From assembly GCA_945870475.1 (NCBI GenBank), contig CAMBSR010000025.1, positions 1 to 15,087 of the forward strand: a stretch of DNA of 15,087 bases, written 5' to 3'. Each line of letters starts with the position of its first letter. The first letter of the stretch is position 1. A model generated the notes under the pieces. The model was not told the DNA's origin, searched no databases, and saw nothing but the letters and a program-made list of their open reading frames with translations. Shown one piece after another: positions 7,132 to 15,087 of the stretch. The position numbers and the translations under genes are program-made. Source of the DNA: Phycisphaera mikurensis NBRC 102666. Lineage in GTDB: Bacteria > Planctomycetota > Phycisphaerae > Phycisphaerales > SM1A02.

Positions 7132-8019
7132 TTACGCGAGCGCGGCCGCCCGTGCGACGTCGTGGCGCAGCTGCGCCACCAATGCATCGGGGCCGGGGAA
7201 CTTCCACTGCGGGCGGATCCACCGGGTGAACCGCAGTTCCACCTCCCAGCCGTAGCGGTCGAGCGGCGACTGGAATCCGACGAGGTGCGCCTCGCAGGTA
7301 CGCCCGGCGCCGCCGAAGGTCGGCTTGGTGCCGACCGAGATGGCGGCGGGCAGCGTCGTGCCGTCCACCAACGCTTCGCCGGCGTAGACGCCATCGGCCG
7401 GGAGCGCCATGCCGGGCGCATGGACGTTGGCGGTGGGGAATCCAAGCAGCCGGCCGCGCTGGTCGCCCTGGCGAACCGTGCCCTCCAGGGCGTACGGGCG
7501 CCCAAGGAGGCGTTGCGCGTCCTGCACCCGACCCATGGAGAGGAGCCAACGGACCGCGGTGCTGCGCGCCGCCACCTCGGTGCCGTCGGCAAGATGCTCG
7601 TGGACCTCGGGAACCTCGATGGTGCGGAAGTCGGCGCGCTCGCCGATCTGGCGGAGCGTGGAGACATCGCCGGAGCGCGCGCGGCCAAAGCGGAAGTCGC
7701 CGCCCTCGGCGATGGCATTGAACGGCACCTGGCGGCGGAGGCTGGCGATGAACTCCTCGGGGCTGGCGCCGAGGATGCCCTGGCGGGGGTCGAGGGCAAC
7801 CACGTCGTCGCAGCCGGCGGCACGCAGGAGTGCCTCGCGGCGCGCGCTCGAGGTCAGGCGCTCCTGGACGGAGTCCGGGCGGAGGACCGCCACCGGCAGC
7901 GGTTCGAAGGTCACCGCCACCACCCTGCCCGACGGCCCGGCCGCCGCGCGCGCCGCCGCCACGATGGCCTGGTGGCCGCGGTGGACGCCGTCGAAGTTGC
8001 CGATGGTGGCGACGAGCAT
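7132..8019 (-). CDS. ribF: Bifunctional riboflavin kinase / FAD synthetase
   Basis: Predicted 295-residue cytoplasmic enzyme that phosphorylates riboflavin to FMN and adenylylates FMN to FAD. The N-terminal nucleotidyltransferase domain has GNFDGVHRGHQ (7-17), the FEPLP segment (38-42), the EGGDFRFGR loop (105-113) and an RSTAVR segment (152-157) at the place of the usual ISSTxIR. The C-terminal kinase domain has LLGRPYALEGTV (171-182), GFPTAN (193-198), LPADGVYAG (206-214), SVGTKPTFGG (228-237) and the likely catalytic Glu in CEAHL (E243). The usual LDF after that Glu reads VGF, a mild deviation. The protein is slightly shorter than the typical 305-320 because only six residues precede the GNFDG motif. 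Start ATG is at 8017-8019. It is divergent from glutamate dehydrogenase across 126 bp and leads the nrnA gene. Confidence 0.95.
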   Translation of the reverse strand: MLVATIGNFDGVHRGHQAIVAAARAAAGPSGRVVAVTFEPLPVAVLRPDSVQERLTSSARREALLRAAGCDDVVALDPRQGILGASPEEFIASLRRQVPFNAIAEGGDFRFGRARSGDVSTLRQIGERADFRTIEVPEVHEHLADGTEVAARSTAVRWLLSMGRVQDAQRLLGRPYALEGTVRQGDQRGRLLGFPTANVHAPGMALPADGVYAGEALVDGTTLPAAISVGTKPTFGGAGRTCEAHLVGFQSPLDRYGWEVELRFTRWIRPQWKFPGPDALVAQLRHDVARAAALA

Positions 8020-8108
8020 GGGGCACGGGGCGCGGGCCCGAGCCTTGGAAGGATATCGGAGGTGGCCCGGACGCCGGAATGATGGAGCGAATCTCGCCCG
8101 CAAATGCG

Positions 8109-8138
8109 TTGATGCCCGCTGCGGCGGCGTGGTATCAC
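8109..8138 (+). promoter_or_regulatory. Possible sigma-70-type promoter giving a leaderless gdh mRNA
   Basis: TTGATG at 8109-8114 and TATCAC at 8133-8138 are separated by 18 bases, matching the -35 and -10 consensus at four of six positions each. The -10 ends seven bases before the ATG at 8146, so the transcript would start at or next to the start codon. This agrees with the absence of any Shine-Dalgarno sequence. No experimental support; the consensus in this phylum is not well known to me. Confidence 0.35.
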
Positions 8139-8145
8139 CCACGGG

Positions 8146-11115
<2,970 letters not shown>

Positions 11116-11149
11116 GGTCGCTGCCGTTCGCGCTGCTCGGGCGGCCGTG

Positions 11150-11160
11150 ATGACCGTCAT
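11150..11160. promoter_or_regulatory. Perfect palindrome upstream of the first MuiA-family gene
   Basis: ATGACCGTCAT has five-base arms around a central C. It lies in the 149-bp gap after the glutamate dehydrogenase stop, 104 bases before the GTG of the next gene. The gap otherwise shows a GACC/GGTC repeat (11207-11217) and no convincing terminator with a T run. The palindrome could be an operator half-site; its core TGACCGTCA also occurs at 6050-6058 inside a coding repeat, so chance is possible. Confidence 0.25.
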
Positions 11161-11253
11161 GCCGAGCGGATGAACCCCTCACTTTCGCCCACGGCTCCGC
11201 AATGCGGACCGCCGGTCATGCGTACCCCCCCTGCGCGCACTACCCTGCGCGCC

Positions 11254-11260
11254 GGAGGAA
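11254..11260 (+). promoter_or_regulatory. Strong Shine-Dalgarno that fixes a GTG start
   Basis: GGAGGAA ends four bases before the GTG at 11265. It is the best ribosome-binding site in the window and supports the GTG over the in-frame ATG at 11202, which would place a 21-residue unlikely leader before the signal peptide. Confidence 0.75.
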
Positions 11261-11264
11261 CATC

Positions 11265-13094
11265 GTGATCGACCAGCAGCGCACCCACCGCCTCGTCCGC
11301 CAGCCCGCACGCGAGGCGCTCGCCGCACTCGCCCTGGCATTCGCCGGCGCATCGCACGCGCAGGACTTCGCCAGCGCCACGGTCTCCGACCCGGGCGCCA
11401 TCGACCGCGTGGTGATCTACCCGACCTCCGCCGCCGTCACCCGCGTGATCCACAAGGACCTGACGCAGGGGCTCTGGACCATCCGCGTGACCAACCTGCC
11501 CGAGGGCGTGGTGGGCTCGCAGCTGCAGGCGAAGGTGCGTTCCGGCGACGCGCCGGGGCCGTCGACGCCGCGGCTCCTGGGCGTGGAGTACGAGGAGACC
11601 CCGGGCATCGACTTCGCGGGAAGCCCCGAGGGCGCCGCGCTCGCCGAGCGGCTGAAGGATGCCAAGCAACGCCTCGAGTACGCCGCGCAGGATCGCGCGC
11701 AGCTCGCGCAGCGCGATGCACGCGTCGACCAGGTGGGCGTGCGCGTGGCGGCCAACGCCACGGCCGACGGTGCGACGCCCAAGTCCGACGCCGCCAAGGC
11801 GATCGCCGGGCTTGGATGGACCAACGAGCAGAAGGCGGCCCTCCTCAAGGAGGCGCGCGAACTGCAGGTGCGCACCGAGGGCATCCAGCGCGAGATCGAC
11901 GCCCTGCAGCGCGAGATCGCGCAGCGCGGCGGCGTCACCCGAACGCAGCGCACGGCGGTGGTGAAGATCGCGGCGCCGGTGCCGGCACCGCTTGACCTCG
12001 ACCTCATCTACATGGTGCCGAAGGCCGCATGGGCCCCGGCCTACTCGATCCGCGCCGCCGGCGACCGCAGCGGCGCGACGGTGGAGTACGACGCGATGAT
12101 CGTCCAGCGCACCGGCGAGGAATGGAAGGACGTGCGCGTGTCGCTGAGCACCGCGGATCCGGTGCGCGCATCGCAGCCGAGCGAGGTGGAGCCCGTGTAC
12201 GTGGACATCGAGCGTCCGATGCCGGCCATCGAGGGCGGGATGTACGGGAGCGCAGGCGGCGAGATGAAGGACAAGTCCCGGTTCCGGCGCGGCAAGCCCG
12301 GCCAGCCCGGTGAGCGCGGCCCCGGTGGTGGCGGCGGCGGCTTCGGCACCCCCGACTCGGCGGCCGAGAAGTCCGACGACGATCGCGCAGGCGCCGTGCT
12401 CGCGGAACTCGCGGGCGCCGCGCGCGTCGCCGAGGCCGGCATCGCCGCCAGCTTCGAGCTGCCGCGGCGCATCACCGTGCCGAGCGACGGCACGCGCAAG
12501 CAGCGCACGCGCATCGCGAGCTTCGAGCCCGAGGCGAAGTTCGTCTACACGGCACAGCCGCTCGTCACCGACAGCGTGTTCCTGCGCGGCGACATGGTGA
12601 ACTCCTCGAGCTATCAGCTCCTGCCCGGCTCCGCGCAGGTCTTCATGGGCGGCGACTTCATCGGCGGCACGGCCATGCCGTCGGTCCCGCCGAAGTCCGA
12701 GTTCAAGGTCTTCTTCGGTCCGGACCGCGCCGTGCGCGCCACGCGCGAGGTGGTCTCCAAGGTCACCGGGCAGGCAGGCCTCTTCGGCGGAAGCGTGGCC
12801 ACCACGTGGAAGTACCGCATCAAGCTCGACAACGGCACCGGACGCGCCCTGGCGCTCGAAGTCCTCGACCGGCGCCCCGTGAGCCGCAACGAGAAGATCG
12901 AGGTCAAGATCGCCGACCTCTCCGCGCCGCTCTCGACCAACGCCGAGTACGCCGCCGGCCCGCAGAAGTCCGGCATCCTGCGATGGGACCTCACGGTGCC
13001 CGCCTCCGCGCGCGGGCCCGCCGCGCTTCCCGTCACGTGGACCGTCCAGGTGACCCATGCCAAGGACGTCCAGACCACCGGCCTTCCCGACTGA
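11265..13094 (+). CDS. Secreted DUF4140/DUF4139 (mucoidy inhibitor MuiA-family) protein, copy 1
   Basis: Predicted 609-residue exported protein. The N-terminus has a basic region (RTHRLVRQPAR), a hydrophobic core (LAALALAFAGA, about 19-29) and an SHA-Q signal peptidase I site after residue 32. A DUF4140-like domain follows with IDRVVIYPTSAAVTRV (46-61) and TQGLWTIRVTNLP (67-79). A charged helical, probably coiled-coil region spans about 120-222. The C-terminal DUF4139 domain has LIYMVPKAAWAPAYSIRA (247-264), QRTGEEWKDVRVSLSTADP (281-299) and continues to the end (LRWDLTVPA at 572-580). A disordered Gly/Pro/Lys-rich insert (326-363, with a run of six Gly) lies between the two parts of that domain. 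The MuiA name comes from a mucoidy-inhibitor phenotype; the biochemical role of the family is unknown. It is 22 bp upstream of a close paralogue and probably co-transcribed with it. GTG start with GGAGGAA. Confidence 0.85.
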   Translation: MIDQQRTHRLVRQPAREALAALALAFAGASHAQDFASATVSDPGAIDRVVIYPTSAAVTRVIHKDLTQGLWTIRVTNLPEGVVGSQLQAKVRSGDAPGPSTPRLLGVEYEETPGIDFAGSPEGAALAERLKDAKQRLEYAAQDRAQLAQRDARVDQVGVRVAANATADGATPKSDAAKAIAGLGWTNEQKAALLKEARELQVRTEGIQREIDALQREIAQRGGVTRTQRTAVVKIAAPVPAPLDLDLIYMVPKAAWAPAYSIRAAGDRSGATVEYDAMIVQRTGEEWKDVRVSLSTADPVRASQPSEVEPVYVDIERPMPAIEGGMYGSAGGEMKDKSRFRRGKPGQPGERGPGGGGGGFGTPDSAAEKSDDDRAGAVLAELAGAARVAEAGIAASFELPRRITVPSDGTRKQRTRIASFEPEAKFVYTAQPLVTDSVFLRGDMVNSSSYQLLPGSAQVFMGGDFIGGTAMPSVPPKSEFKVFFGPDRAVRATREVVSKVTGQAGLFGGSVATTWKYRIKLDNGTGRALALEVLDRRPVSRNEKIEVKIADLSAPLSTNAEYAAGPQKSGILRWDLTVPASARGPAALPVTWTVQVTHAKDVQTTGLPD

Positions 13095-13105
13095 GCCAGG
13101 CACCC

Positions 13106-13111
13106 GAGGAA
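13106..13111 (+). promoter_or_regulatory. Shine-Dalgarno of the second MuiA-family gene
   Basis: GAGGAA lies five bases before the ATG at 13117, in the 22-bp gap after the first copy. It supports this ATG over the in-frame ATG at 13057, which lies inside the upstream gene and would place 20 Pro/Thr-rich residues before the signal peptide. Confidence 0.7.
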
Positions 13112-13116
13112 CTCCC

Positions 13117-14916
13117 ATGAACATCCACTCCATGCAGTCCTTCTTCCTGGTTGCGTCGCTCGGCGCGGCGGCGGTCTCGCCGCTGGCCGCCGCACAGGCA
13201 TCCGTGGCGCTCGACGCCGACATCCCCATGCAGACGGCAAGCGACGACGGCATCATCCAGGCCGTCACGCTCTACCCCGGGCGCGCCGCGGTGACGCGCG
13301 GGGTGGGCCGCGACTTCAAGCAGGGGCTCTGGACGCTGCGCATCTCGAACCTTCCCGCCTCGGTCCAGGGCACCTCGCTCCAGGCCAAGGTGAACGCCGC
13401 CGCAGGCACCAACCCCAAGGTGGGACCCAAGCTCCTCGGCGTCGAGTACGCCGAGACGCCGCGCCTTGATTTCGTCAGCAGCCCGGAAGGCCTGGCCCTC
13501 GCCGAGAAGGTGAAGGACATCAAGCGCCGGATCGAGTACCTGAAGCAGGATCGCGTGCTGCTCGAGCACCACGACAAGCTCGTCGACCAGATCGGCATCC
13601 GCGCCACCGCGGGCGCCGGACCGGAGGGCGCCACGCAGCCCATCGACCTGGAAGCCGCGGCGCGGCAGCTTGAAGCGGTGCGTGCCGAGAAGCAGCGCAT
13701 CCTCGCCACCGCGCGCGAGCAGAACGAGCTGCGCGAGAAGCTCGACCGCGAGCTGGCCGTGGCAGAGCAGCAGCTTGCCGAGCGCGGCGGTGCCGACCGC
13801 ACCGAGCGCACCGCGCTGGTGCTGATGGCCATCCCCGAGTCGTGCGCCGTGGACGTGGAACTCACGTACCTCGTGGGGAACGCCACGTGGGAGCCCGCCT
13901 ATGCGGTGCGCGCCGCCGGCGATCGCGGCACCGTCACGGTCGAATACGACGCGCTGGTCGCGCAGCGCACCGGCGAGGACTGGAAGGACGTCAAGCTCTC
14001 GCTCTCCACCGCGCAGCCGACGCGCGCCTCGAGCCCGCCGGACGTGGAACCCTGGTTCGTGGACGTGTTCGTGCCGCCGCCGCCGATGACGCCGGGCGCG
14101 CCCGGCGGGATGGTCGGCTCGGCCGCCCCGATGATGATGGCCGATGCCATGTCCACCGGGGCACCCGCGGCCGGTGAGCCGGGTACCGGCGGGTTCAACG
14201 AGAACATGGCCCGCAAGGCCCTCGAGGAACTCTCCGCCTCGGCCGCCGTCCAGGAGACCGGCACCGCCGTCGCCTTCGAGATCCCGCGCACGGTCACCCT
14301 GCCCTCGGACTCCTCCAAGAAGCAGCGCACCCGGATCGGGAGCTTCGAGCCCGAGACGAAGTTCACCTTCGTGGCGGCGCCCATCATCTCCGAGAGCGTC
14401 TTCCTCCGCGGCGACATGACCAACGGCAGCGCGTTCCAGCTGCTGCCCGGCACCGCACAGGTCTTCATGGGCGGCGACTTCATCGGCGAGAGCGCCATGC
14501 CGTCGGTGGCGCCGAAGGACGAGTTCCGCATCTTCTTCGGCCCGGACCGTGCGCTCCGCGCCAAGCGCGAGGTGCTCTCCAGGTCCACCGGCAGCAGCGG
14601 CCTGTTCGGCGGCTCCACCGTCACCACCTGGAACGACCGCATCACCCTCGACAACGGCACGGGCCGCGATGTCGCGGTGGAGCTCTACGACCGCCGGCCG
14701 GTGAGCCTCAACGAGAAGATCGAGGTGAAGGTGCCGAGCATCGCACCCGCCCTCAGCACCGACAAGCGCTTCACCGACGGCCGCGCCGCGCAGGGCATCC
14801 TGCGCTGGGACCTCGCGGTGCCGGCCGCTGCGCGCGGGCCGAAGGCCGCCCTGGTGAACTGGACGGTGGAGGTCAGCCGCGCGAACGACGTTCGCACGAC
14901 GCCGCTGCCGGACTGA
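13117..14916 (+). CDS. Secreted DUF4140/DUF4139 (mucoidy inhibitor MuiA-family) protein, copy 2
   Basis: Predicted 599-residue exported protein, a paralogue of the gene just upstream. Signal peptide: hydrophobic core about 8-24 (SFFLVASLGAAAVSPLA) with an AQA-S cleavage site near residue 28. DUF4140-like part: IQAVTLYPGRAAVTRGV (47-63) and KQGLWTLRISNLP (68-80). Coiled-coil-like helices: about 122-160 and 178-223. DUF4139: LTYLVGNATWEPAYAVRA (249-266), QRTGEDWKDVKLSLSTAQP (283-301), then a Pro-, Gly- and Met-rich insert (319-358), then the conserved end with FEPETKF (410-416), QVFMGGDFIG (448-457) and DRRPVSLNEKIEVKV (525-539). Over the last 196 residues a hand alignment with copy 1 is ungapped with 128 identities (about 65%). 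The inserts are unrelated in composition. Role unknown; likely periplasmic or cell-envelope. Codon use looks like its neighbours. Confidence 0.86.
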   Translation: MNIHSMQSFFLVASLGAAAVSPLAAAQASVALDADIPMQTASDDGIIQAVTLYPGRAAVTRGVGRDFKQGLWTLRISNLPASVQGTSLQAKVNAAAGTNPKVGPKLLGVEYAETPRLDFVSSPEGLALAEKVKDIKRRIEYLKQDRVLLEHHDKLVDQIGIRATAGAGPEGATQPIDLEAAARQLEAVRAEKQRILATAREQNELREKLDRELAVAEQQLAERGGADRTERTALVLMAIPESCAVDVELTYLVGNATWEPAYAVRAAGDRGTVTVEYDALVAQRTGEDWKDVKLSLSTAQPTRASSPPDVEPWFVDVFVPPPPMTPGAPGGMVGSAAPMMMADAMSTGAPAAGEPGTGGFNENMARKALEELSASAAVQETGTAVAFEIPRTVTLPSDSSKKQRTRIGSFEPETKFTFVAAPIISESVFLRGDMTNGSAFQLLPGTAQVFMGGDFIGESAMPSVAPKDEFRIFFGPDRALRAKREVLSRSTGSSGLFGGSTVTTWNDRITLDNGTGRDVAVELYDRRPVSLNEKIEVKVPSIAPALSTDKRFTDGRAAQGILRWDLAVPAAARGPKAALVNWTVEVSRANDVRTTPLPD

Positions 14917-14972
14917 GTCGGCCGGCGCAAGGGCGCAAAAAGAACCGCGGTTTCATGCCTGCCTCGCTGCGG
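14917..14972. other. Convergent intergenic spacer with a short palindrome
   Basis: This 56-bp gap separates two convergent genes. It contains AACCGCGGTT (14943-14952); read on the minus strand this is followed by C and five T, the layout of a weak intrinsic terminator for the right-hand gene. The stem is short with no proper loop, so I do not call a terminator. Nothing comparable serves the plus strand. Confidence 0.3.
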
Positions 14973-15087
14973 TCAGAACCACCACGGGTTTGCCGGCTTC
15001 TCCTCCACGATGCACTCCTGGAGGAACGCCACCGCGCGCTCGAAGCCTTCCTCGACGCTCATCATGGCGTCCTCGTGCTCGATGGAG
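14973..15087 (-). CDS. C-terminal end of an unrecognised protein (5' part outside window)
   Basis: On the minus strand an open frame runs from the window edge to TGA at 14973-14975, giving 37 residues. The sequence is acidic and helical in character (SVEEGFERAVAFLQECIVEE) and ends in a striking aromatic C-terminus, PANPWWF. The frame has amino acid composition like real protein, and lies convergent to the MuiA-family gene with a 56-bp gap, both arguing that it is a genuine gene end. I do not recognise the family from this much sequence. The final aromatic residues could be structural or a C-terminal recognition tail. Confidence 0.6.
   Translation of the reverse strand, partial: SIEHEDAMMSVEEGFERAVAFLQECIVEEKPANPWWF

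Noticed and set aside
11157..13268. Minus-strand open frame of about 700 codons opposite the first MuiA-family gene
   Set aside because: Same shadow effect; the plus strand has a Shine-Dalgarno, signal peptide and conserved domains.
14933..14975. Rho-independent terminator for the right-hand minus-strand gene
   Set aside because: AACCGCGGTT followed by C and five T on the minus strand is suggestive, but the stem has no adequate loop; kept only as a note on the spacer.

Overview
The window is a chromosomal segment of very high G+C with dense gene packing. It looks like Planctomycetota, most likely the class Phycisphaerae. This rests on the gene content: a compact ~990-residue NAD-type glutamate dehydrogenase, an RdgC-like protein with a long C-terminal part, an RND/MMPL exporter paired with a class III aminotransferase, and tandem MuiA/DUF4139 secreted proteins. 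Most starts also lack a Shine-Dalgarno sequence. The assignment is an inference, not a marker-gene result. I see no insertion sequence, phage gene, CRISPR array, tRNA or rRNA, and no gene-free stretch longer than about 150 bases.

Layout: (1) 1-216, plus: the 3' end of trpF, running 35 bp into the end of a convergent RdgC-like gene (182-1411, minus). (2) A divergent gap of 79 bp with an inverted repeat, then a plus-strand unit: class III aminotransferase (1491-2936), a 12-TM RND/MMPL transporter overlapping it by 4 bp (2933-5659), and a small lipoprotein with an HMA metal-binding motif (5686-6093). (3) A minus-strand pair, ribF (7132-8019) then a DHH-family NrnA-like phosphoesterase (6066-7115), whose end overlaps the HMA gene by 28 bp. 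(4) Plus strand: NAD-glutamate dehydrogenase (8146-11115), then two tandem paralogous secreted DUF4140/DUF4139 (MuiA-family) proteins (11265-13094 and 13117-14916). (5) At the right edge, the last 37 codons of an unrecognised minus-strand gene.

How the genes may work together: ribF and nrnA are housekeeping genes (FAD/FMN synthesis; pAp and nanoRNA turnover) often found together in the rbfA-nrnA-truB-ribF neighbourhood of bacteria. The glutamate dehydrogenase links amino acid and central carbon metabolism. The most suggestive group is the coupled aminotransferase-RND pair. The aminotransferase resembles, as I recall the family, the HpnO type that makes the amino group of aminobacteriohopanetriol, and the transporter resembles HpnN, which moves hopanoids to the outer membrane. 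An amino-lipid synthesis and export module is therefore a reasonable hypothesis. The two secreted DUF4139 proteins are the least understood genes here. I did not find a clearly new defence system or mobile system; the novelty is in these envelope-related genes.
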